Source: Bacillota bacterium
GTDB lineage: Bacteria > Bacillota > Bacilli > Bacillales_A > Planococcaceae
Length of the DNA stretch: 21,463 bases
Reading direction: 5' to 3'
NCBI GenBank assembly: GCA_023405135.1
Contig: JAEXYZ010000023.1
Coordinates: forward strand, 1 to 21,463
The notes beneath the pieces are model-generated. The model saw only the letters and a list, made by a program, of their open reading frames with translations, was not told where the DNA came from and made no database searches. The position numbers and the translations under genes were made by a program. Positions 14,324-21,409 of the stretch are shown here, in pieces. Each line of letters starts with the position of its first letter. Positions within the stretch are counted from its first letter, which is position 1.

Positions 14324-14557
14324 CTAGGTATTATTTTCATTATAGGTAATTTCCAAAGAGTGGAAAAGTAGATCTTTTGATATTACCCAAATTGGATAAA
14401 TGGTCAGTCTTTTTCTAAAAATCGATTCTAGGGCAATCTGAGACGTCTGAGAGGGGATTGGTCCGGAGGGATGCGAGAGGAAGTAATTCCTGTCGTGGGA
14501 TAAATATCCGCATTTTCTACAGTGAATTTTCCTCATATTAGAAGCTAAGTCAGCCAA
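14324..14557 (-). CDS. Doubtful small zinc-knuckle protein
   Basis: A 77-residue open frame (TTG start; ATG at residue 8) ending 18 bases before the start chosen for the HNH partner gene. It contains HCRKCGY (CxxC, possible zinc knuckle) and a Pro/Ser-rich patch, then hydrophobic residues. There is no clear ribosome site, and the codons around 14440-14480 are more GC-rich than the neighbours. It could be a real upstream gene of the HNH unit, a fragment of another gene, or chance. Confidence 0.25.
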   Translation of the reverse strand: MADLASNMRKIHCRKCGYLSHDRNYFLSHPSGPIPSQTSQIALESIFRKRLTIYPIWVISKDLLFHSLEITYNENNT

Positions 14558-14753
14558 TTTAAAAATAGAAAGTATAGATTTGTTTCTTCAACAAAAGGAA
14601 TAGATTGTTGAATAACAACTTTTATGAAATATTACCAAACGACGCTTTGGGAACTTAAAATATAAAGCATATTATTACATTATGGTATTATCCATTATGC
14701 ATGTAGTAGTCTACGTCTTGCAAAATTCATTACATAAAAAGGGAGAATGCAAC

Positions 14754-15053
14754 ATGATTGTTAAAGTCGGATTTGATTATGAAGATGATATAGAGTATAT
14801 GATTTGTCCTGCAAAAGTAGGGAGAAATATTAATCGATTACAAGTGGAATTTTGGGATTGGCTATATGACAGAAAGAACCAGCATCCTTATTGGTTTGAA
14901 TATGAGGAAGATGGAATTATTAATTATGGTGTTTCTTACCGTACAGACGCTTTTATTTATTGGTTGAACAAGGTGAAATTTAATAAAGGCAAGAATATTG
15001 CGAGGTTGATAGAAGTTCCAAAGACACCACCTAAAAAAACAATTTGGTTTTAA
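14754..15053 (+). CDS. Conserved-type hypothetical protein, 99 residues
   Basis: A small soluble acidic/aromatic protein (MIVKVGFDYEDDIEYMICPAK at the start; FWDWLYDRKNQHPYWFEYEEDG and VSYRTDAFIYWLNKVKF in the middle; KTPPKKTIWF at the end). No signal peptide or membrane span. The start ATG is set by AAAAGGGAG 9 bases upstream; the frame is open further upstream but without a ribosome site. The pattern (ICP.K......Q.EF..WLYD and DAFI.WLN) resembles uncharacterised Bacillus proteins; I know of no function. It is transcribed away from the HNH genes and has no operon partner. Confidence 0.65.
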   Translation: MIVKVGFDYEDDIEYMICPAKVGRNINRLQVEFWDWLYDRKNQHPYWFEYEEDGIINYGVSYRTDAFIYWLNKVKFNKGKNIARLIEVPKTPPKKTIWF

Positions 15054-15282
15054 TGGTTATAGATTATGCAGTTTAAAATGACGTTCCGAAATGAAAGTTT
15101 GGCGTACATTAAAAGACGAGAAATTCTGCAAAAATAGCATTTCTTGAGTTTTCTTTAATATTATTGTTTATACCGCTTTTTATGCAAAGGTATATAAAGA
15201 TAGCCAGAATAAAACTTTCCAAAGTTTTGCAATAAACTTTCTCAATACTATACTTCAATTGCTGGGCATTTAGATGAAACGA
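15054..15282. other. Intergenic region without recognisable gene
   Basis: AT-rich spacer between the 99-residue protein and the repeat/IS3 remnant. I see only scattered stops on both strands and a weak repeat-like string (CTTCAATTGCTGGGC, near 15253), no gene or clear terminator. Confidence 0.5.
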
Positions 15283-15304
15283 TATTCAACAATCGGGCGC
15301 ATTT
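15283..15304 (+). repeat. Dispersed palindromic repeat, copy 3
   Basis: TATTCAACAATCGGGCGCATTT, followed by CTTTAATTGAAGTG, so CATTTC (15300-15305 region) can pair with GAAGTG (15313-15318 region). The IS3 end TGACCCC begins inside that second arm. Confidence 0.6.
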
Positions 15305-15316
15305 CTTTAATTGAAG

Positions 15317-16055
15317 TGACCCCAAAAAGTTAGACATTATATTAAGTTAAGCAGTTATGGAGGATTGAATTCGGTATTCTACCGGACTCAATCCTTTTAA
15401 TTTCCCTTTAATACGTTTGTGATTGTAGTAATTGATATACAGTTCAAGCTCACGCTTGAAGTGAACCATACTCTCAAATTCTTGTATATATAATAGCTCA
15501 GATTTTAATAAACCAAAAAAATTCTCATTTACTGCGTTATCTAAACAGTTGCCTTTACGAGACATGCTTTGGGTAATACCCTGTTGATTTAAGGCGTAAG
15601 AGTATTGTTTCATTTGATAATGCCAACCTTGATCCGAATGTAAGACAGGACTATCTCCTTCGGATAAGCAGGTAAAAGCTTTGTCTAACATTTTTGAAAC
15701 AACTTCATATGTAGGACGGCTTTGATTATTATAGGCGGTTAAATAAATCTAATACAGGGGAAAGATATAACTTCTCTCCACATAAATGAAATTCTGTTAC
15801 GTCCGTTACCCACTTTTCATTAGGTTTTGTCGCAACGAAATCACGTTTAAGAATGTTTGGCGCAATTTTAGCTCATTTCCTTTATATGAACGGTATTTTT
15901 TCATGCGTACAAGCGATTTTAAACCCAATTCCTTCATAAGCCGTTGAACGGTTTTATGATTGATCAGGAAGCCTTGATTACGTAATTCTAACGTTATTCG
16001 AAGATAACTATATCTTCCCTTATGGTCGTGATAGATAGTATTTTAAGCCAATAAC
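15317..16055 (-). mobile_element. IS3-family (IS150-like) element, truncated remnant
   Basis: One end is preserved: TGACCCCAAAAAGTTAGACA (15317-15336), a terminal repeat typical of IS150-group IS3 elements. Inside lies a decayed orfB. No orfA and no matching second end (TGTCTAACTTTTTGGGGTCA) was found to the right, so about the first 40 percent of the element is missing. It is therefore immobile. Confidence 0.8.
15347..16042 (-). pseudogene. IS3-family transposase OrfB, decayed
   Basis: Read from 16042 leftwards: NTIYHDHKGRYSYLRITLEL, INHKTVQRLMKELGLKSLVR, KKYRSYKGNE, then a frameshift near 15868, IAPNILKRDF, KPNEKWVTDVTEFHLCGEKL (first catalytic Asp in VTDVTEF), LSPVLDLFN, a small deletion near 15737, then NNQSRPTYEVVSKMLDKAF, SPVLHSDQGWHYQ (second Asp), and NENFFGLLKSE (catalytic Glu), ending at 15347. 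So the rve/DDE triad is still readable but the gene is broken at least twice and lacks its start. The intact 114-residue C-terminal piece would not transpose. Confidence 0.88.
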
Positions 16056-16144
16056 TCCATATCAATTATTAATCTGAGTTAGTTTTTTGAATCTAATTCC
16101 ACAGTTTCTCGCTATGAAATTAGCTATTAGACACAGAAATTAAT

Positions 16145-16377
16145 ATGAAAATTAATGATTTAGAAGAGTAACTTCTTTGAACTTAAATTCAAAATTCCAA
16201 GGTAAGGGTATAGGTAAAGCAGCAATGGCTAAATTACCGAATGCGAAAAAAATGTTGTTGTAGGTTATCATCTCAAAAATTAGAAGCACATAATTATACA
16301 TAAGATTGGGATTTTTTGATAATGGTAATAGGTTCGGTAAGGAAATGGCAGTAATAAAAAATATATCTGATAGATAA
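16145..16377 (+). pseudogene. GNAT acetyltransferase remnant
   Basis: Pieces in three frames line up as the C-terminal half of a GNAT N-acetyltransferase: KFQGKGIGKAAMAKL (16195 region, the acetyl-CoA-binding Q-x-x-G-x-G motif), then VVGYHLKN, LEAHN, LGFF-type region and FDNGNRFGKEMAVIKNISDR ending at TAA 16377. At least three shifts or stops separate the pieces and the N-terminal half is absent. The gene is clearly dead; its substrate cannot be told. Confidence 0.6.
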
Positions 16378-16396
16378 AAAGTTACATGGTCCTTTC

Positions 16397-16429
16397 TTAT
16401 TGTACTAACAGGGGCTTTTAGTTGAATAA
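16397..16429 (+). repeat. Dispersed palindromic repeat, complete palindrome
   Basis: TTATTGTACTAA (16397-16408), CAGGGGCTT, TTAGTTGAATAA (16418-16429). The right arm is the exact reverse complement of TTATTCAACTAA; the left arm differs at two bases. This copy shows that the repeat unit is an imperfect hairpin with a GC-rich loop. Confidence 0.65.
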
Positions 16430-16430
16430 C

Positions 16431-16469
16431 AATCTTCAATAATCGGGTGCTTTCCTAGAGTGAGGAAAG
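16431..16469 (+). repeat. Dispersed repeat copy joined to a small hairpin
   Basis: AATCTTCAATAATCGGGTGC (16431-16450) directly follows the palindrome at 16397, then CTTTCCT (16450-16456) pairs with AGGAAAG (16463-16469). It may act as a weak terminator; the following bases are TGTTTATT. Confidence 0.5.
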
Positions 16470-16579
16470 TGTTTATTATAGGGAACTTTTTGGGATAAAA
16501 CTCAACAAAAAATAGGAAATTAATGTTAATATATAGAACAATTCTTAAAGGACGTACTGAAATTAGTGGAGGTGTTTTT

Positions 16580-16774
16580 TTGAACAAAGATAAAGAAGCT
16601 CCTGAAGAAAGAAGAGAAAGGTTGAGACAAGAAGAATTTAAAAGAAACCCTGCAGGAAGTATTCACGGTGGAGGACTTCAAGATTTAATTGGGGATTTAG
16701 GTTGGAAAGGTACAGGAATACTCATTATTTTAATAATAGTAGGTACCATAATCTATTTAGCTTTCTTCAGCTAA
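16580..16774 (+). CDS. DUF6366-type small membrane protein
   Basis: A 64-residue protein. The N-terminal half is strongly charged (KEAPEERRERLRQEEFKRNP), followed by GSIHGGGLQDLIGDLGWKGTG and one membrane span (about 46-63, ILIILIIVGTIIYLAFF). This is the pattern of the DUF6366 family, short Bacillus proteins sometimes mislabelled as phage capsid proteins; the role is unknown. Start TTG 16580 is chosen because GGAGGT (16568-16573) lies 6 bases upstream; the longer frame from ATG 16523 has no ribosome site. A terminator follows at 16809, so it is a single-gene unit. Confidence 0.75.
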   Translation: MNKDKEAPEERRERLRQEEFKRNPAGSIHGGGLQDLIGDLGWKGTGILIILIIVGTIIYLAFFS

Positions 16775-16794
16775 ACCAGTTAACATTATGCATG

Positions 16795-16844
16795 TATTAT
16801 TCAACTAACAGACGCATTTTTTTAATAAGAAATGCGTCTGTTTT
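16795..16844 (+). terminator. Terminator formed by a copy of the dispersed repeat
   Basis: TATTATTCAACTAACAGACGC begins like the other repeat copies, and CAGACGCATTT (16809-16819) pairs perfectly with AAATGCGTCTG (16830-16840), followed by TTTT. Here the repeat supplies a working-looking terminator for the DUF6366 gene. Confidence 0.85.
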
Positions 16845-17152
16845 CATTTAAGGGCCATATTCTTGAGGTAAGTTAACAAATGCCGTGAGCCATTCGTAGG
16901 AAGAGATGAATTTTAATAAAAAATATATTTCATTGTCAAATATTATTCTTTATCAAACCTTTCTTTAAAAATAGAATATAATTTCAAAATAGAACTTAAT
17001 AGCATTGTATAAAATAGTTTATATTTTATCCATTTTTATAATATTAATGCAATAATTGGTAAAGTGGTTAGTGAGGGGTGGTTAAAATGTAAATATATGA
17101 TACTAAAAATAAATAGGTAAGTAAAAATCTAACAATTCTGGAGGATAGTAAC
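16845..17152. other. AT-rich intergenic region, no gene seen
   Basis: About 300 bases of very AT-rich sequence with many stops in all frames. TATAAT-like hexamers occur (e.g. 17037-17042), but no convincing -35 partner, so I cannot place the promoter for the secreted protein that follows. Only its ribosome site (GGAGG near 17141) is clear. Confidence 0.5.
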
Positions 17153-18366
17153 GTGATAAAAAAACTATTATCAGCAGTAATAATTGCAATAATTGCTTTT
17201 TCTACAATTGCAACACCAATATCTAAAGCACAAGAAGTCTCTAAAATAAGTGAAGAAGCAAAAAAAATTAGTAAAATAGAAATAGAATCTTTTATGATGG
17301 AAGTTTTATCAGACGATATAAATTCTGAAGGTTTTTATGAAGAGATTGGTACAAAAAAAGTTGATGCAATTACAGAAATGAAGGGTACAGAAGATAACTT
17401 AACTACGATTGTTACTTCAATTGAAGATTATTATGACTTAAATGGAAATTTCACAGAATCAATTATTAAAAAAGAAGTTCTTAAAACTGACTATATTAAT
17501 GGTTTATCTGAAGTTGAAGTATATGAAAAAAAGCAAATAAACCACAAACATTTAAAAATAAACAATCTGTGAAATCAGTAAAAGAAGCTGAAGAATTTGT
17601 TTTAAATACTTCAGACAAAGAGGAGATAAAAACTCTCTTTAATAATAAATTTAAGGAACTATCTACTTTCTCTGTTAATAAGAAAAGTGGGAAATGGTAC
17701 ACAAAAGATGAGCTTCGTAAATTGAAAGATTCATTGATGTCTGCTAAATTTAGATATGAACAAAGTGATTTACTCCCAAAATATAACGGTAATACAACTC
17801 TTATTCCAGATGGAAGTAATACTAGTACAAACGAGACTAATAGTGGAATCTCTATTCAATCAGGAGCATATAGTTGTGGTACAGTCCAATGTGCAGGAGC
17901 TTTCGATAACTATTATAATTATAATATGACAACTGGAAAATTTACTATACAAACACTTAGTTCTTCAGCACATAAATATATACGAACGACTGGTAGTACA
18001 ATTGGTAATTCAACAAATGCAACGTCTCTAAATAAATTTATGGGCTATATTGATCAATATGAATCATATATAATTGACAAAATGCAAGCTAATTCCTGGG
18101 AAGTTGTTTTTGATTTCGCATTATTTGTAGCTGCGCTTACTGAATTTATCAAAGGTGCTGGGACTGGCCCTGCAGGTTGGGTAGGAGCAATGGCTATGTC
18201 AGTAAGTATAGTTAGTTTATTAGCGGACTTTACAGATATTATTTATGCTACTACTGCTCGAGCTAATTACAGTTTGCAGGCAGAAAAATTATTAGTTAAT
18301 GCACAAAACCAAATGAATTACAAAAACTGGAAAGACTATACAGCAACACTAGTAAGTGGTTATTAA
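17153..18366 (+). pseudogene. Secreted protein with hydrophobic hairpin, frameshifted
   Basis: Two overlapping frames: 17153-17572 (GTG start after GGAGG) and 17569-18366 (GTG, no ribosome site). Adding one A to the A7 run at 17526-17532 joins them into one 404-residue protein through ANKPQTFKNKQSVKSVKEAEEF. It has a signal peptide (cleavage near SKA-Q, residue 26), an acidic/lysine-rich N-terminal half, a Thr/Asn-rich linker, a Cys pair YSCGTVQC (about 240-247), and two hydrophobic stretches (about 319-333 and 340-365) split by KGAGTGPAG. I do not recognise a family. A hydrophobic hairpin at the end of a secreted protein can mean membrane insertion, as in some bacteriocins, but nothing here proves that. 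Whether the frameshift is real decay, slippage-prone or a sequencing error is open. Next gene follows 42 bases later. Confidence 0.65.
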
Positions 18367-18408
18367 TTGAATCTTATTGACAATTTGTTTTGTAAAAGTG
18401 GGTGTTAT

Positions 18409-18786
18409 ATGAGGAAAATTGGAACTCTAATAATTATTATACTGTTGATTATTATAATGTATCAAAAATTTGGAGGTTTTTTCAATAATATAACAAAAGA
18501 AGAAGCAGAACAAATTGCTTTAGAAGATGCTAAATCAAAAGGATTTGAAACAGTATCACTTTGGAAAAAGTTTGATTACGAAACAAATCAAAAATATACT
18601 TATTCCCAAAAATATGATAAAGACGTAAATACGTGGAAGGTACAGCTGGATATCAAAAATCATCCAGATGAGTATAATTCCCCAGCTTTAATTTATTTTA
18701 TAAGTGTTAATAATGGTGAAATCATAGCCACTATAAATATAGTAGATAATGTTGAAGAAGATATAGAAAATACAATTGAAAACTAG
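18409..18786 (+). CDS. Membrane-anchored PepSY-like protein
   Basis: A 125-residue protein with an N-terminal membrane anchor (MRKIGTLIIIILLIIIMYQKFGG) and an exported domain: ITKEEAEQIALEDAKSKGFE (about 28-47), a charged region, WKVQLDIKN and LIYFISVNNGEIIATINI. The helix-then-beta pattern, with an EEAEQIA helix and a final strand ending NGEII, resembles PepSY-like domains, which often inhibit or chaperone secreted enzymes. ATG 18409 is preferred over TTG 18367 because GTGGGTG lies just upstream. It is 42 bases after the secreted protein gene and ends in a shared terminator, so the two are probably co-transcribed. An immunity or chaperone role towards that protein is speculation. Confidence 0.65.
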   Translation: MRKIGTLIIIILLIIIMYQKFGGFFNNITKEEAEQIALEDAKSKGFETVSLWKKFDYETNQKYTYSQKYDKDVNTWKVQLDIKNHPDEYNSPALIYFISVNNGEIIATINIVDNVEEDIENTIEN

Positions 18787-18799
18787 TAAATGAATTAAT

Positions 18800-18834
18800 A
18801 AAAGCAAGGCGAAGTTAACTCGCTTTGCTTTTTT
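18800..18834 (+). terminator. Terminator of the secreted protein operon
   Basis: AAAAGCAAGGCGA (18800-18812) pairs with TCGCTTTGCTTTT (18820-18832) with one G-U, loop AGTTAAC, followed by T. Confidence 0.9.
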
Positions 18835-19009
18835 ATACCTCTATTATCCTCCTACTCCTTTTCGTATCTATGAAAGGAAGGGATAAGGAAGGATTTTATG
18901 GAATATGTGGAAATTTAGTGTTTGACCATTAATTATATAGAGGTGGGCCATTTTTTCGTCCAAATCATCTTGTGCTACACCTATGTAGTATAGAGTAGTT
19001 GCTTGAGAA

Positions 19010-19063
19010 TGTAAACGTCAACCCCAAATGAACATTTTTTGCTCATTTACGATGAACACTTTT
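19010..19063 (+). repeat. IS21 left end with inner repeats
   Basis: Terminal TGTAAACG followed by ATGAACATTTTTTG and ATGAACACTTTTG, two near-copies in tandem (from 19028 and 19052). The second runs up to the istB stop codon. Confidence 0.75.
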
Positions 19064-19065
19064 GA

Positions 19066-19815
19066 TTAGTTGAAAATCTTTTGTTGATGTTTTAATCGGT
19101 GACTTTCGTTGTTCATATGAATAACCTCAACTCGGTGTAACAGGCGATCTAATATGGCCGTCATCATCCCTTGATTCTCTACTAGCTCTGTCCATTCTTC
19201 TGGACTTCGATTGGATGTTAAGATGAGAGAACTCTGTTCATATAATTGGTGAATTAATTGGAAGAACAGTGTTGCTTCTCGTTGATCCATCGCCATATAC
19301 ATGACATCATCAATAATAATTAGGTCGGAAGCACGGAGCCGCTTTAATTGAATTTTTGATTTGTTTGTAAATTCTTCGGTTTTTAGCAGCTGAATTAATT
19401 CTCCCATGGTCACGAAATACACTTGAAATCCTTTTTGAATCGCTTCAATCCCCAGTCCAACCGCTAATAAGGTTTTACCTGCTCCAGGCGGTCCGAGTAA
19501 GATTAAATTGTAGGCTTGTTCTAACCACTGGTACTCACGTAACTGCTTTAATTGGCGCTCTGTAACGGCTGTTTGCTCGTCCAAATGAAACATATTTAAC
19601 GGTTTATAGAACGGAAATCGCGCCCAATTCAATCGCTTTTCAATACTTTTTTCTTCGCGCCTTTTCAGTTCAAAGGTGGTTAGCTGTTCTATAAATTCTA
19701 AGTACGTCCATGATGTTTGCTCTGCTTGACGAAGGAGCTCTGGAAGTTCCTCCGCTGTTTCTGCTAATCGTAACTGTTTAAATGCTTGCTGAATTTCTGT
19801 GACACTTTTACTCAT
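19066..19815 (-). CDS. istB: IS21 helper ATPase IstB
   Basis: A 249-residue AAA+ ATPase that assembles with IstA and directs IS21 insertion into target DNA. Walker A GPPGAGKT is at 108-115 and Walker B LIIIDD at 165-170; the sensor-type LTSNRSPEEW follows (about 198-207). The N-terminal helical part (LRLAETAEELPELLRQAEQ..FIEQLTTFELKRREEKSIEKRL) is typical of IstB. ATG 19815 overlaps the end of istA by 8 bases and GGGAGG lies 8 bases upstream inside istA, so translation is coupled. Length fits the family (about 250). Confidence 0.95.
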   Translation of the reverse strand: MSKSVTEIQQAFKQLRLAETAEELPELLRQAEQTSWTYLEFIEQLTTFELKRREEKSIEKRLNWARFPFYKPLNMFHLDEQTAVTERQLKQLREYQWLEQAYNLILLGPPGAGKTLLAVGLGIEAIQKGFQVYFVTMGELIQLLKTEEFTNKSKIQLKRLRASDLIIIDDVMYMAMDQREATLFFQLIHQLYEQSSLILTSNRSPEEWTELVENQGMMTAILDRLLHRVEVIHMNNESHRLKHQQKIFN

Positions 19816-21349
19816 TCACTTTTCCTCCCATTCGTTGAACATACGCCTTTAAATCTCTTGTTTCTACGGGTATTGAAACAGATTTTGTAGAATCTACCAG
19901 TATATCAAGAATGGGTTCGGGTTGCTGCCGTTTTAAATAGTCAACGATATCACGAAATGCATTTGCACTATACAATTTTTCACGCATACATTTTTTAAGT
20001 GCAGTAGAAATCCACTCTGGATTCTCTTCAGCTACTTTTTGTAAAAGAAGTAATTGATCTCGACGATAACGCCCGTATGTATGACAAATTTCTTCAGTAA
20101 ACTGACGCGATTCTTCCGTACTTGGAAATAAAGTGAGCACATGTTGTTTTAACGTATCAATCGTTCTAGAACGATCACGCGCATGGTTTGGATTTTTAAT
20201 CAGTCTTCCTTTTTCTAAACTAATTGTATGCTTAGCAAGAATTTCACCAGAGGTTGATTCTACTATAATTAATTGTTGCCCATTAATTTGCAGTTTTACT
20301 TGAGGGCATTTTGTATACGTGCCAATCGGAACGGAATAGCGATTGGATTCAAAGCGAATCGTGTTGTCCTTATTCACATTCCTTGTTATAATTTCTGTAG
20401 GGTTGCTTTCTGAAAATGAAAGCGTTGAGGAGGTCTTTCTTAAGTGTTGCTTTTCCAGGAGAAACACTTCGAAAGGTCTCTTTTTTGTTGTCTGATGCAC
20501 TTTGAAGTTACCCGTTCGTTCTAGCCATTTCCACGCTTTTTCATTCCAGTCTTCAATCGTTGAAAAGACACGGTGAATAGCGAAATTCTTCTTCACATAT
20601 TTCACGACGTTTTCAATTTTCCCTTTCGATTCAGGGTCTGCTTTTCGACAAAGATAAATCTTAAATTTCCTTTCATTCACATACTGTTGGAATTCCTTTG
20701 TTAAAATAAGATCCCCTGCATTTTCGCTGACCGCTATGAGATTGTCTTGATCATAAACGATTTCTTCGGGCATCCCTTCAAAATAACGAAATGCATTCTC
20801 ATGACAACGAATCGTATCACGTGTAGTAAAGGGTCGGTCTTGCCATTCCATATATTTTTGACGGGAATGAGCCAATACAAAGGCAATGAAATAGAGCTTC
20901 ACTTCTTTTTTCTGTGTGGTCTTTTGAATCGTTTGTCCCCAATCAACTTGCATTTGTTTCCCTGGTGGTTGCTCGACAACTGCTTCGTATTCTCTAGGTT
21001 CAGCCGTTTTTTCAATTTGATATATTTCCCTCATCTCATTGACATACCGACGAACAGTGCTTTCCCCAACTTCGATCGTAGGGAATTTTTCTTGAAGCCA
21101 ATCTAACATCTGAGCGCCACTCATACTTGGATTTTCTTGTAACCAATTCACAACCCAATCTCGGTAGGGGTCTAACTTTTTCTTACGCTCAATGGTTCCA
21201 AATTCTTCAACAGCTTCTTCAAATGTCATGTTCAAATATTTATACACTGTATTACGTGAAACTTTTAACTGCCTTGCAATTTGCGAAATACGCAATTTCC
21301 TTTCATGTAAACGATGAATATCAATATATAACACTAGCTTCTCCTCCAT
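19808..21349 (-). CDS. istA: IS21 transposase IstA
   Basis: A 513-residue DDE transposase. An N-terminal helix-turn-helix (about 18-40, LRISQIARQLKVSRNTVYKYL) and a second helical region (about 60-110, with SMSGAQMLDWLQEKFP and GESTVRRYV) bind the ends. The retroviral-integrase-type catalytic domain follows: first Asp in MQVDWGQT (D136), second in EIVYDQDN (D200), Glu in SKGKIENVV (E246). The C-terminal beta-rich part includes NRYSVPIGTY. ATG 21349 is chosen because GGGAGG lies 8 bases upstream (21358-21363); a GTG at 21334 is possible but not needed. It overlaps istB by 8 bases, the usual IS21 arrangement. No frameshift was seen. Confidence 0.95.
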   Translation of the reverse strand: MEEKLVLYIDIHRLHERKLRISQIARQLKVSRNTVYKYLNMTFEEAVEEFGTIERKKKLDPYRDWVVNWLQENPSMSGAQMLDWLQEKFPTIEVGESTVRRYVNEMREIYQIEKTAEPREYEAVVEQPPGKQMQVDWGQTIQKTTQKKEVKLYFIAFVLAHSRQKYMEWQDRPFTTRDTIRCHENAFRYFEGMPEEIVYDQDNLIAVSENAGDLILTKEFQQYVNERKFKIYLCRKADPESKGKIENVVKYVKKNFAIHRVFSTIEDWNEKAWKWLERTGNFKVHQTTKKRPFEVFLLEKQHLRKTSSTLSFSESNPTEIITRNVNKDNTIRFESNRYSVPIGTYTKCPQVKLQINGQQLIIVESTSGEILAKHTISLEKGRLIKNPNHARDRSRTIDTLKQHVLTLFPSTEESRQFTEEICHTYGRYRRDQLLLLQKVAEENPEWISTALKKCMREKLYSANAFRDIVDYLKRQQPEPILDILVDSTKSVSIPVETRDLKAYVQRMGGKVNE

Positions 21350-21409
21350 TAGTACAGCCTCCCAATAAACTAAATAATACTAGTTTACTAGAAGTATATT
21401 GAATAGTGA

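Noticed and set aside
16152..16587. Two minus-strand frames over the GNAT remnant and repeats
   Set aside because: They are reverse shadows of the GNAT fragments and of the repeat, with no ribosome sites.
18841..19009. Possible small gene between the secreted protein operon and IS21
   Set aside because: Only very short frames; AAGGAAGG occurs at about 18886 but the following ATG frame soon stops.
20747..21402. Plus-strand frames inside istA
   Set aside because: Shadows of a well-supported transposase gene on the other strand.
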